A DNA stretch of 64,000 nt from Aureimonas altamirensis. GTDB taxonomy: Bacteria > Pseudomonadota > Alphaproteobacteria > Rhizobiales > Rhizobiaceae. The position numbers and the translations under genes are program-made. The notes below the pieces were generated by a model, which saw nothing but the letters and a program-made list of their open reading frames with translations, did not search any database and was not told the origin of the DNA. The stretch covers positions 186,001 to 250,000 of the forward strand of contig NZ_JAMQCO010000003.1 of NCBI RefSeq assembly GCF_023702225.1, written 5' to 3'. Positions 30,852 through 38,728 of this stretch are shown here, piece after piece (position 1 is the first letter of the stretch; each line of letters opens with the position of its first letter).

Positions 30852-31631
30852 ATGCGTGGGATGCGGTTGACCGCATCATTGGCGGCATTTGCAGTCGGCG
30901 CGGTCGCAGCCGGCACGGCTTCGGCAGAGGAAGGGCGGCCGGGCTGGGCGCTGCAGGTGACCCCGTATGTCTGGGCCGCCGGCCTGAAGGGCGACATCTC
31001 GCCATTCAGGCGCGCGCCGACCATCGGCGTCGAAAAATCCTTCTCCGACGTGCTCGAGGATCTGAACGTCGCAGCCTTCCTGCACGTCTACGGACGTTCC
31101 GGTCGCTTCGTGGCGGTGGGAGACCTGCTGTATGTCGACACCACGGATGCACGGCAGGTGGGCGCCCTGCCGGTGATCGGCCAGATCCCGTCGATCGACG
31201 TCTCCGTGGATTCCCGCCAGGTTTCCGGCACCCTCATGGGCGGCTATCAGCTATATGCCACGCCGCATTTCAACTTTGCGCTGTTGGCCGGTATTCGGGC
31301 GTGGGACATCAGCAACGTCCTGACAGTGGCTACCCCTGTCGGCACCGCATCCTACGACGAGAGCTTCTCGTGGGTCGACCCGATCGTCGGCGCCCGGGCC
31401 TTCGTCGTCCTTGCCGATCGGTTGTCCCTTCAGGTCCAGGCCGACATCGGCGGCTTCGGCGCGGGCTCCGAGCGCACATGGCAGGCGCTCGGCACGCTCA
31501 ACTACGAACTCAACCGGCATCTGTCCGTATCGGCCGGATACAAGGTGCTGGACGTCGAATACGAGGCGGACGGCCATGTCTTCGACACGACGCTGCAAGG
31601 GCCTGCGCTCGGCCTGACATACCGGTTCTGA
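30852..31631 (+). CDS. outer-membrane beta-barrel protein of unknown role
   Basis: 259 aa. The signal peptide is MRGMRLTASLAAFAVGAVAAGTASAEE. Alternating hydrophobic/polar strands follow, with glycine-aromatic turns (LQVTPYVWAAGLKG, LLAGIRAWDI, LNRHLSVSAGYKVLD), and the chain ends in F (LGLTYRF), the terminal aromatic expected by the Bam machinery. It may be an 8-stranded barrel. The start at ATG 30852 is favoured. GTG 30846 in the same frame would add two residues. No ligand can be assigned. Confidence 0.75.
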   Translation: MRGMRLTASLAAFAVGAVAAGTASAEEGRPGWALQVTPYVWAAGLKGDISPFRRAPTIGVEKSFSDVLEDLNVAAFLHVYGRSGRFVAVGDLLYVDTTDARQVGALPVIGQIPSIDVSVDSRQVSGTLMGGYQLYATPHFNFALLAGIRAWDISNVLTVATPVGTASYDESFSWVDPIVGARAFVVLADRLSLQVQADIGGFGAGSERTWQALGTLNYELNRHLSVSAGYKVLDVEYEADGHVFDTTLQGPALGLTYRF

Positions 31632-31641
31632 CCCAGGACCC

Positions 31642-32814
31642 CTATTCGAACAGGATCGTGGGCGCGGCAGGCGCCGCATGTCCCTCCAGCCGGGCCAGCA
31701 CCTTGGTCGCGATGTCGCGGTAGGTAGCGGCGGTTACGCTATCGGGCTGCGTGGCCACGACGGGCCGGCCGGCATCGGAACTCTCTCGGATACCCATCTC
31801 AAGCGGCACTTCGCCAAGGAAGGGCACGCCCAGCCGCGCGGCTTCCGCCTTTGCCCCGCCGTGGCCGAATAAATCGTAGCGGCGGCCGGTATCCGGGGCG
31901 ATGAAGTAGCTCATGTTCTCCACGATGCCGAGCAACGGCACCTCTACCTTGCGGAACATCGCCAACCCCTTGCGCGCATCGATCAAGGCGAGATCCTGGG
32001 GCGTGGATACGATCACGGCTCCGGCCAGCGGAACCTGCTGAGCCATCGTCAGCTGGGCGTCGCCGGTGCCCGGCGGCATGTCGACCACCAGAATGTCGAG
32101 GGGCGCCCATTCCACCTCCCGCAGCAATTGAGTCAGCGCCGACATGACCATCGGCCCGCGCCAGATCATCGGCGTGTCCTCTTCCACCAGGAAGCCCATG
32201 GACATGGTCTTGAGGCCGTACGCTTCCATCGGAAGCAACGCCCGGCCGCCGACCGTCTGCGGCTTGCCCTTCAGCCCCATCAGCCGTGGCACCGACGGTC
32301 CGTAGATATCCGCATCCAGCAGGCCCACGCGCTTGCCGGCGGCGGAAAGCCCGAGGGCCAGGTTGACGGCGGTGGTGGATTTGCCGACGCCGCCCTTGCC
32401 GGAGGCGACGGCGATGATCTGCCCTATCCCCGGCACACCCGGTTTGCTGCCGCCGCCGCGGGGTGCGCCGGCGTGGGAGTGGCCATGGCCATGAGCCGGC
32501 GGTTGCGCCGACGGGCGCGGCGGCGCGGGCTGCTGCGAGCCCCCGCCGGTCCGCTCCGCCGTCAGGGCCACCATGGCCGAGGAGATACCCTCGAGGGCGG
32601 TCACCCGTCGCTCGATCTCCTGGCGCATCGGCTCGAACCGCTCGGCCTCGCTGGCCGGCACGGTGAGCGAGAAGAACGCCTTGCCGTCCGCCACGAAGAT
32701 ATCGGACACCATCCCGCGCGAAACGATGTCGGCGCCACCATCAGGGGCCGGCAAACGGCGGAGCATATCCAGGATCATGTCTTTCAAGGCGGCATTCACG
32801 AGGCGGCTCTCCAA
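31642..32814 (-). CDS. Mrp/NBP35-family ATP-binding iron-sulfur carrier (ApbC)
   Basis: 390 aa as read from a TTG at 32814. ATG 32778 is a credible alternative. An N-terminal MIP18/DUF59 domain (1-85) is followed by a Pro/His-rich linker with HGHGHSHAG. The P-loop domain has the deviant Walker A SGKGGVGKST, then DADIYGPSVPR and VVDMPPGTGD. The usual CxxC cluster site is not seen: the corresponding stretch reads ENMSYFIAPDTGRRYD. The family delivers Fe-S clusters to apoproteins. With the cysteines absent, scaffolding may differ. It is convergent with the barrel gene. Confidence 0.88.
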   Translation of the reverse strand: MESRLVNAALKDMILDMLRRLPAPDGGADIVSRGMVSDIFVADGKAFFSLTVPASEAERFEPMRQEIERRVTALEGISSAMVALTAERTGGGSQQPAPPRPSAQPPAHGHGHSHAGAPRGGGSKPGVPGIGQIIAVASGKGGVGKSTTAVNLALGLSAAGKRVGLLDADIYGPSVPRLMGLKGKPQTVGGRALLPMEAYGLKTMSMGFLVEEDTPMIWRGPMVMSALTQLLREVEWAPLDILVVDMPPGTGDAQLTMAQQVPLAGAVIVSTPQDLALIDARKGLAMFRKVEVPLLGIVENMSYFIAPDTGRRYDLFGHGGAKAEAARLGVPFLGEVPLEMGIRESSDAGRPVVATQPDSVTAATYRDIATKVLARLEGHAAPAAPTILFE

Positions 32815-32951
32815 TCTGTCTCAAAACGCATTCCTCAGGCTGTAGAGCCTTTGGTACGCGTTTTCCAACTTATGATCCGGGAATGCGAAGTTCAGGGGGA
32901 CTTCCCCAAAAAATGATATATGACAGCGCGGATCAACTTATGGAGATCGAG

Positions 32952-33719
32952 ATGGCCGAGACACAAGGCGTGCTGCAACCGGTGACCGATGAGACGCGCC
33001 GCCAGGCCCGCCACCTCATCAGGACGGCGCGTCATGCCGCGATGGCCAGCCTGGACCCCGATGATGGCTGGCCACTGGCAAGCCGGGTCCTGGTTGCACC
33101 CGACATCACCGGAGATCCGGTCATCCTGGTTTCGACGCTGGCGGCCCATGCGGGAGCGCTCGTCGCCGATCCGCGCGCCTGCCTGCTGTTCGGCGCAGCC
33201 GGAAAGGGCGATCCTCTGGCGCATGCCCGCCTGTCGGCGCGGGGCAGCGCCGAGAAAATCGATGCCCGCCATCCCGACTACGAGCGTATCCGGCGCCGGT
33301 TTCTGGCGCGGCAGCCGAAGGCGAAGCTGTATGTGGATTTTCCGGATTTCGCCTTCTGGCGAATCGTTTTGTCGAGCGCTTCCCTGAACGGCGGATTCGG
33401 CCGCGCGCATGAATTGTCACGCGACGACCTTACGGAGGCGGTCCATGCCGAGATCGTGGACGCGGAGCCGCGTGTCTCCGGGCATATGAACGAGGATCAT
33501 GCCGACGCGACGGAGCGTATGGTGCGTCAGGCCGGCGGCGCAGGCACGGGCTGGCTCATCGGCACCATAGACCGACACGGCTTCGATTGCGTACGCGGAG
33601 ACGATGTATGGCGAATCGAATTCGACCGGATGATCGACGCCGGCAGCGACTATCACATGGCCTTCGTGGATTTGGCGCGCCGGGCCAAAAGCGATGCGGC
33701 GCCCGAAGGCGCCGCATGA
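32952..33719 (+). CDS. HugZ-like heme utilisation / pyridoxamine-phosphate-oxidase-fold protein
   Basis: 255 aa. An N-terminal split-barrel FMN-like domain (RTARHAAMASLDPDDGWPLASRV) is followed by a C-terminal DUF2470 domain with SGHMNEDHADA, the histidine-rich site associated with heme in HugZ. HugZ proteins degrade or handle heme for iron acquisition. I start at MAETQGVL since GGAG is 6 nt upstream; ATGs at 32940 and earlier are in frame. The last codons form a hairpin (33694-33717). No Fur- or Irr-type box was recognised upstream. Confidence 0.78.
   Translation: MAETQGVLQPVTDETRRQARHLIRTARHAAMASLDPDDGWPLASRVLVAPDITGDPVILVSTLAAHAGALVADPRACLLFGAAGKGDPLAHARLSARGSAEKIDARHPDYERIRRRFLARQPKAKLYVDFPDFAFWRIVLSSASLNGGFGRAHELSRDDLTEAVHAEIVDAEPRVSGHMNEDHADATERMVRQAGGAGTGWLIGTIDRHGFDCVRGDDVWRIEFDRMIDAGSDYHMAFVDLARRAKSDAAPEGAA
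33694..33717 (+). terminator. hairpin over the end of the hugZ-like gene
   Basis: ATGCGGCGCC at 33694-33703 pairs perfectly with GGCGCCGCAT at 33708-33717 around CGAA. It ends at the TGA stop and is followed by a short T-run (GTTTCC). It is convergent with the gene ending at 33745. Confidence 0.5.
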
Positions 33720-33744
33720 TGTTTCCGAAATATCCCGGGCCGGA

Positions 33745-34029
33745 TCAGCGATAGCCGGCCGGGCAGCTTGCCACATAGCGTTGGCCGCGCCCGTCGCGGT
33801 AGACGCATTCGCCGGGGCGGCTGGTTGCCGCGCCGACGAGGGCGCCGCCAGCCGCGCCGACCGCACCGCCGATCAGCGCGCCCTGCACGTCACCGCCGAC
33901 GGCAGCGCCGATGGCCGCCCCACCGAGACCGCCGACTGCCGCGGGTGCGACGATATCCTGATTCGGCGTCTGGCAGCCGGCCAGCGCCAGAAGTGCAGCG
34001 AAAACGCCCAGTACAACGAATTTCTTCAT
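33745..34029 (-). CDS. small glycine-zipper lipoprotein
   Basis: 94 aa. MKKFVVLGVFAALLALAGC is a lipoprotein signal with lipobox LAGC at residues 16-19. Residues 30-75 are a glycine zipper (GGLGGAAIGAAVGGDVQGAL and GGAVGAAGGALVGAA), likely a membrane-inserted hairpin as in the 17-kDa/SlyB-like antigens. A short Cys-containing tail (GECVYRDGRG) follows. The role is probably envelope integrity and is not provable here. A larger frame to 34107 is open but lacks the signal peptide. Confidence 0.8.
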   Translation of the reverse strand: MKKFVVLGVFAALLALAGCQTPNQDIVAPAAVGGLGGAAIGAAVGGDVQGALIGGAVGAAGGALVGAATSRPGECVYRDGRGQRYVASCPAGYR

Positions 34030-34109
34030 GGTGATTTGCCTCTTCAGCTTCGTCCCTAGGGGTTTTCTCTCACGAGTTTGTGGCAGGATGAAAGTGCCTG
34101 CGCACATGC

Positions 34110-35087
34110 TTACACGGCTTTGCGCTGCTCGATTACTTCAAAATGAGCGTCGGGAATGCGCAGGCGGTATCGAAGCCCTTCCGGCTGGTAGCTCAACTCG
34201 GCTTCCCCTCCGACGGAATTGGGCACGATTCGCTCCAGCGTCGAAGTGCCGAATCGCGTGTCGCTCCGCTCGCCCACATGCGGGCCGTTCATCTCCTGCC
34301 AGTGCAGGGTCAGGTGGCGTGCATCCTGCTCCTGCGCGACATCCACCCGGATGTCGACGATCCCGCCATGAACGGACAGGGAGCCGTAGGATGCCGCATT
34401 CACGGCAAGCTCGTGCAGGGCAAGCCCCACATGCAGAGCGGCCGTCGGCGACAAATATATCTCCGGCCCGGCCATGTGAACCTGCCGCATGCCTTCCGGC
34501 GCATAGCGCTCCACCTGGCTGGCCACCAGCATGGAAAGGCCGGCGCCACGCCAGTCCGCATCCGTCACGATATCCTGCGAGGCGGACAGTGACTGGATAC
34601 GGCCCCGGAAGCGCACCAGGAACTCCGGCACGGTGATCGAGTGGCGCGCCGTCTGGCTTGCCAGGCTCTGAATGATCGCCAGGAGGTTCTTGGAGCGGTG
34701 CGATAGCTCGCGCAGCAGGGACTTCAGCGTATCTTCGCGGCGCTTCTGCTCGGTGATCTCGAGCGATGTTCCGACGAGACCGATGACTGCTCCCGTATCG
34801 TCGCGATCCACATCGACCCGCACGTCGAACCAACGATGCTGCTCCGCATCGGCGATCTGCAACTCGAACCGAGCCGGCTTGCCGCTGTCCAGAACCGTCC
34901 GCTTGATGGCATCGCAGCGCTCGGCCGCCGACGCCGGCAGGAAATCGGAATCGCGAAGCCCGTTCGCGGCGGAGGCAAGCCAGGAATTGTCGGCGTTGAA
35001 CAGCCACAGATAGCGCATGTCGAGATCCTGCGCGAAAAGCGCCATCTCGGTGTTGGTCAACGCGCGAAGGGCCTTGTAAGCGACCAT
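34110..35087 (-). CDS. soluble PAS-containing HWE/HisKA_2 sensor histidine kinase of the general stress locus
   Basis: 325 aa without a membrane segment. A PAS-like domain (about 10-115) ends at GLVGTSLEITEQKRRED. The dimerisation/phosphoacceptor block is ELSHRSKNLLAIIQSLASQ with the histidine in SHRSKN. The ATPase N-box is LHELAVNAASYGSLS, and the diagnostic tryptophan-x-glutamate is LHWQEMNGP. It lies 75 bp after phyR on the same strand, so it is a good candidate for a PhyR kinase (PhyK-like). A GGAAC followed 18 bp later by CGTT lies upstream (35115-35141), slightly over-spaced for an EcfG promoter. Confidence 0.85.
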   Translation of the reverse strand: MVAYKALRALTNTEMALFAQDLDMRYLWLFNADNSWLASAANGLRDSDFLPASAAERCDAIKRTVLDSGKPARFELQIADAEQHRWFDVRVDVDRDDTGAVIGLVGTSLEITEQKRREDTLKSLLRELSHRSKNLLAIIQSLASQTARHSITVPEFLVRFRGRIQSLSASQDIVTDADWRGAGLSMLVASQVERYAPEGMRQVHMAGPEIYLSPTAALHVGLALHELAVNAASYGSLSVHGGIVDIRVDVAQEQDARHLTLHWQEMNGPHVGERSDTRFGTSTLERIVPNSVGGEAELSYQPEGLRYRLRIPDAHFEVIEQRKAV

Positions 35088-35161
35088 CCTAGCCCCGTTC
35101 GAAACTGCGACGGGTCACCGAACGTGCAGCGACGCCGGCACAGTTCCGGGAGTGTTCCACG

Positions 35162-35956
35162 TCAGGCGGCCGCTTTTTTGTCGGCCTCGAAGAACAGCGC
35201 CTGGCTGATCAGCGCCTTCACCATGTCCGGGTTGAAGGGCTTGGTGACGAGGAAGGTCGGTTCCGGGCGCTCGCCGGTCAGGAGCCGTTCCGGGAAGGCC
35301 GTGATGAATATCACCGGGACGGAGACCCGCGAGAGGATATCGTTGACGGCGTCGATGCCGGAGCTGCCGTCGGCAAGCTGGATATCGGCCAGCACCATGC
35401 CGGGCTTCTGCTCCTCGAACAGGGTGATCGCCTCCTGATGCGTGCGGGCGATGCCCGTTACGCCGTGGCCGAGGCTTTCGACCATCTGCTCGATGTCCAT
35501 CGCGATCAGAGGTTCGTCCTCGATGATCATGATGTTGGTGGACACCTGCCGGCCGATATCCGCGCTGGCCTGGTCGATCAGGCGGGAAAACTCCGTTTCG
35601 GAGGTGTTGAGAATCAGCGCCGCCTCGTCGGTGGTGAACCCTTCCACCGCGACGAGCAGGAAAGCCTGGCGCGGCAGGGGCGAGATGGCGCGCAGGTTGC
35701 GCGATGCCTTCTCTTCCCAGGCGGATACGGGCGCATCCTCGCGGATATTCACGTCCAGCGACTGCCAGAGCGACGAGAAGAGGCGGTAAAGCGAAATGCG
35801 CGGGCTTTCCTGCGTGTCGAACAGGCCCGGCTCGGCGATCAGGGCTTCCAGGACGGCCGCCACATAGGCGTCGCCGCTGGCCTGCGAACCGGTAAGCGCG
35901 CGGGCGTACCTGCGCAGGTAAGGAATGTGCGGCGCAATGCGCGACGACATCGACAT
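35162..35956 (-). CDS. phyR: general stress response anti-anti-sigma regulator PhyR
   Basis: 264 aa. An N-terminal sigma-like domain (region 2 and 4 analogues, 1-125) is fused to a receiver domain (about 135-255). The phosphoacceptor aspartate is in VLADIQLADG, and the conserved lysine is in LVTKPFNPDM. On phosphorylation the sigma-like part sequesters NepR and frees EcfG. The start MSMSSRIAPH has GAGGGGAG 5 nt upstream; 28 further codons are open but unlikely. It is divergent from nepR-ecfG with a 267-bp shared promoter region. Confidence 0.95.
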   Translation of the reverse strand: MSMSSRIAPHIPYLRRYARALTGSQASGDAYVAAVLEALIAEPGLFDTQESPRISLYRLFSSLWQSLDVNIREDAPVSAWEEKASRNLRAISPLPRQAFLLVAVEGFTTDEAALILNTSETEFSRLIDQASADIGRQVSTNIMIIEDEPLIAMDIEQMVESLGHGVTGIARTHQEAITLFEEQKPGMVLADIQLADGSSGIDAVNDILSRVSVPVIFITAFPERLLTGERPEPTFLVTKPFNPDMVKALISQALFFEADKKAAA

Positions 35957-36223
35957 GGAAACTCCCCTCGTGCCGATCAACCAGACCGGAATAGGACATG
36001 ATTGCAGCCGCGGATATGGGGCTGTCGAAAAAAATGCCAACGGTTCCTACATGATTTCCAGACTAGATTTTTGAAATCGTGAATGTGTGCCCGCGCGCCG
36101 TCACGAATGACGAAACAAAACTGCCCGGCATGGTCTTGCTGATCGAGGCCGGCGGCACATTTTATCGGCAGCCTGGCTTTGCACCGCGACGCAACCTGCG
36201 GCCAGCGGAACAGGAAGCAGCCC

Positions 36224-36445
36224 ATGCGAGGTTTGATGGACGACCAGAGAAAGCCGGCGGAATCGCCCAAGGGCGCTGAGCGCAAGGACGATACCGCCCT
36301 GGGCGCAAGCAGCGCCATCGGACGGCGGCTCAAGGCCTATTACGAAGATGTCGCGAGCGAGCCGGTGCCGGATCGGTTCCTTTCGCTTCTCGATGCCCTG
36401 GACGCCGCGGAAAAGGGTGGCCCGAAATCCGGTATGGGAGACTGA
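36224..36445 (+). CDS. nepR: anti-sigma factor NepR
   Basis: 73 aa. The conserved core IGRRLKAYYEDVASEPVPDRF with following LSLLDALD is the two-helix segment that binds either EcfG or PhyR. Start MRGLMDD has AGGAAG 6 nt upstream; the ATG 12 bp later is a possible alternative. It is 6 bp from ecfG, the usual nepR-ecfG operon. In the off state it holds EcfG inactive. Confidence 0.92.
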   Translation: MRGLMDDQRKPAESPKGAERKDDTALGASSAIGRRLKAYYEDVASEPVPDRFLSLLDALDAAEKGGPKSGMGD

Positions 36446-36451
36446 CGGCCC

Positions 36452-37003
36452 ATGAGCGAAAACCCGGACTTCAGAAAAGAACTCATCTCCATAATCCCGA
36501 GCCTGCGTGCCTTTGCGGCGTCGCTCGCCGGGAATTTCGACAGGGCGGACGACCTCGTTCAGGAAACGCTGGTCAAGGCATGGGACAAGCAGCACACCTT
36601 CCAGCCGGGCACCAATCTCAAGGCATGGCTGTTCACCATCCTGCGGAACGAGTTCTATACCCAGATGCGCAAGAAGGGCCGCGAAGTGCAGGATGTGGAC
36701 GGCATCCACGCCATGCAGCTTGCGGGACATCCGGAACAACAGGGCCATCTGGACCTGCAGGATTTCCGCAAGGCGCTCGACCTCCTGCCGGACGATCAGC
36801 GCGAGGCGCTCGTGCTGATCGGGGCGTCCGGCTTCTCCTACGAGGAGGCAGCGGAAATCTGTAAATGTGCCGTCGGGACGATCAAGAGCCGGGTATCGCG
36901 GGCCCGCATGCGGCTTGCCGAGACGCTTGGCATCGAAGGCGACGGAGAATACGGTCCGGACTCGATCTCATCGCAGATCATCGGCGTTGCGCCGGCTGCC
37001 TGA
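36452..37003 (+). CDS. ecfG: ECF-family general stress sigma factor EcfG
   Basis: 183 aa. Sigma region 2 contains FDRADDLVQETLVKAW and region 4 contains DDQREALVLIGASGFSYEEAA with the helix-turn-helix CAVGTIKSRVSRAR. It is ECF15-type by neighbourhood with phyR and nepR. It directs RNA polymerase to GGAAC-N16/17-CGTT promoters, and matches to this appear at 37949, 39683 and 39927 in the genes that follow. Confidence 0.95.
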   Translation: MSENPDFRKELISIIPSLRAFAASLAGNFDRADDLVQETLVKAWDKQHTFQPGTNLKAWLFTILRNEFYTQMRKKGREVQDVDGIHAMQLAGHPEQQGHLDLQDFRKALDLLPDDQREALVLIGASGFSYEEAAEICKCAVGTIKSRVSRARMRLAETLGIEGDGEYGPDSISSQIIGVAPAA

Positions 37004-37088
37004 ACCTCGGAACGGAACCGGCAACTCCGCATTATCCGGGGAAGCGCAAGCTGCATATCGACCGCTCATTCGGAAGGGAAATTATTTC

Positions 37089-37418
37089 ATGTCGAGCATC
37101 AACCCCAGCGAATCCACGAATACCGACCCGGCCGAGGGCGATCTGGAAGCGCAGGTGAAGCGGTTGCGCGAGGATCTCGCGGATGTCGCCGAAACGCTGA
37201 AGGGTCTGGCCGGAAGCCGCGCAAACAATGCGCGCGACCAGGCTTTCGCCTTGAAGAACGACATCAAGGAAACCGGCGAGCAGTATTTCCGGCAGGCTCA
37301 GGAAACGGTCGGCGAGCTTGAAGAACAATTGAGCGAGCGGGTTCGCTCGGAGCCGTTGAAAGCCGTCCTGATCGCTGCGGCGATCGGGTATTTCTACGCT
37401 CGCATCTTCAAAAACTGA
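37089..37418 (+). CDS. ElaB/YqjD-like (DUF883) membrane-anchored protein
   Basis: 109 aa. A long amphipathic/coiled region (residues 15-85, DLEAQVKRLREDLADVAETL onward) is followed by one C-terminal membrane helix (LKAVLIAAAIGYFYARIF) with a final basic KN. This is the ElaB/YqjD plan, where the tail anchors ribosome-associated protein to the inner membrane under stress. It is 4 bp upstream of the next membrane gene and 85 bp after ecfG, so all may be cotranscribed. Confidence 0.78.
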   Translation: MSSINPSESTNTDPAEGDLEAQVKRLREDLADVAETLKGLAGSRANNARDQAFALKNDIKETGEQYFRQAQETVGELEEQLSERVRSEPLKAVLIAAAIGYFYARIFKN

Positions 37419-37421
37419 TCC

Positions 37422-37862
37422 ATGCTGGGGCAGTTTCTTGCCAAAGTCGTCACGGGTGAGGCCGGCATCTTCATTGCCCGCCTGAGACAGATGGCCGTCA
37501 TCTATGTGCTGATGGCCATTGTGGCGCTTTTCCTGCTGCTTTTCCTGCTGATTGCTGCCTTCCTCTGGTTGGCGCAAGGCGTCGGCGCATTGCCGGCGGC
37601 ACTCTACTTCTGCGGTGGGCTGGCGTTGCTGCTGGTCGTTCTTTATGTCGTGCTGCTGGTCGTCGGCCGCACGCCCAAGGAACGGGCGAGCGATCGCCTG
37701 CAACGGGATGTCGCATCCTTCGCCAGCGTAGCGGCCGTCAGCAACCTTCCTCTGATCCTACATTCGGTGAAGCGTCGCAAAGGGCTGCTGATCATCCCGG
37801 TCGTCGGAGCCGCGCTCTGGGCAGGGCTTCGGGCGTTTTCGTCGAGACGCAATCTCAGGTAG
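37422..37862 (+). CDS. YqjE-like (phage-holin-superfamily) membrane protein
   Basis: 146 aa. Two long hydrophobic segments (about 25-52 and 58-85) are followed by a polar region and a third short hydrophobic stretch (GLLIIPVVGAALWAGL). Pairing with an ElaB/YqjD-like gene recalls E. coli yqjD-yqjE. Its role is unknown, possibly membrane remodelling under stress. A strong terminator follows. Confidence 0.72.
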   Translation: MLGQFLAKVVTGEAGIFIARLRQMAVIYVLMAIVALFLLLFLLIAAFLWLAQGVGALPAALYFCGGLALLLVVLYVVLLVVGRTPKERASDRLQRDVASFASVAAVSNLPLILHSVKRRKGLLIIPVVGAALWAGLRAFSSRRNLR

Positions 37863-37890
37863 AGGTCGGCACGGCCGAACCTCGATTTTG

Positions 37891-37927
37891 GAAAGCCGGC
37901 TGCCATTGCGCGGTCGGCTTTCTTTTT
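37891..37927 (+). terminator. intrinsic terminator after the yqjE-like gene
   Basis: GAAAGCCG at 37891-37898 pairs with CGGCTTTC at 37915-37922, and T-rich sequence follows to 37927. The loop is long (16 nt) and contains further weak pairing. Confidence 0.75.
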
Positions 37928-37948
37928 GCGCGATGAAGCGTTCGTGAC

Positions 37949-37975
37949 GGATCGAAAGCGCATGAATTTCGTTTC
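37949..37975 (+). promoter_or_regulatory. EcfG-type promoter, one mismatch
   Basis: GGATC (37949-37953), 16 bp, then CGTTTC (37970-37975), against a consensus of GGAAC-N16/17-CGTT. It is located 48 bp before the small membrane-protein gene at 38023 and after a terminator, so it is well placed to start a new unit. Confidence 0.6.
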
Positions 37976-38022
37976 GTCAGGATCATTCGGTCTCATGCCG
38001 ACCGGACAAGAGGAAAAGAATC

Positions 38023-38280
38023 ATGGCCGAAGAAATCCGCTCGACCGAAGCCAAGCAGGGAGTGAAGGGCAACCGCACTCTCACGATACTTCTGGTCGCC
38101 CTCGCCTTGTGTCTCGTCGTTTTCGCGGGGCTCGGCATCTACGGCAAGATCCTGCCAGACCAGAATATCGACGGTCCTCAATCCAGCGGGGTCGAAACCT
38201 CCGCACCGCCGCCGGCGGCCGGTGAATCGGAAGGCGGCGTCGTGACCCCGGGGCAGACGTCGACGCAACCGGCGCAGTAA
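38023..38280 (+). CDS. small single-pass membrane protein, likely stress-regulated
   Basis: 85 aa. A basic N-terminus is followed by one hydrophobic helix (about 20-43, TILLVALALCLVVFAGLGIYG) and a Pro/Gly/Ser-rich tail that should be periplasmic. No family is recognised. AGAGGAAAAG precedes the ATG. The upstream EcfG-like promoter and the location inside the stress island suggest induction under stress. The next gene begins 20 bp on. Confidence 0.65.
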   Translation: MAEEIRSTEAKQGVKGNRTLTILLVALALCLVVFAGLGIYGKILPDQNIDGPQSSGVETSAPPPAAGESEGGVVTPGQTSTQPAQ

Positions 38281-38299
38281 CCATTCGAGGCGAGAGACC

Positions 38300-38668
38300 A
38301 TGTCCAGAATCACCACCAGCGGCGACAGTCCCGTCATGCCGGTCGATACGGCAGTCGGAGATGACGCGGACACGCCAGGCATCAGCCAGCCTTTTACCCG
38401 GTCGGAGATCGAGGATCTGGTCAACGACACGACGATGCCGATCGAGGAGCGTGTCGAGCGCCTTCATAGCATGGCCGAAACGTTGGGCGCCCGTGAAGAG
38501 ATGGATCGCGGAGGCGAATTCGATCCCTTGATCGAGCAGATCAACGAGGCGCTGGGCCTGCTTGCGGATGGCGGGCACACATACGGCACGCCGGAATCCG
38601 TAGGGCTCGACCCCGATTACAGGTCCGACGCACGCGCGCCGGACGACACGGATGACGAAGCACTCTGA
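38300..38668 (+). CDS. acidic hypothetical protein
   Basis: 122 aa, strongly acidic (many Asp/Glu), soluble, with no signal or membrane helix. A central helical segment runs RSEIEDLVNDTTMPIEERVERL. No family recognised. It follows the small membrane gene by 20 bp and is closed by a terminator hairpin at 38692, so the two form a bicistronic unit. Confidence 0.65.
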   Translation: MSRITTSGDSPVMPVDTAVGDDADTPGISQPFTRSEIEDLVNDTTMPIEERVERLHSMAETLGAREEMDRGGEFDPLIEQINEALGLLADGGHTYGTPESVGLDPDYRSDARAPDDTDDEAL

Positions 38669-38691
38669 AAGTCGGATGGGCGTGCAAAGGA

Positions 38692-38716
38692 GAACGGGCG
38701 CGATTTGCGCCCGTTC
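38692..38716. terminator. bidirectional hairpin terminator
   Basis: GAACGGGCGC at 38692-38701 pairs perfectly with GCGCCCGTTC at 38707-38716. It lies between the convergent stops at 38668 and 38729. Confidence 0.7.
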
Positions 38717-38728
38717 GCATGTCAGGCG

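Noticed and set aside
36017-36049. EcfG promoter upstream of phyR (GGAAC on the minus strand)
   Set aside because: GGAAC is present, but 15-17 bp later there is CGACAG or GACAGC instead of CGTT; too weak to list.
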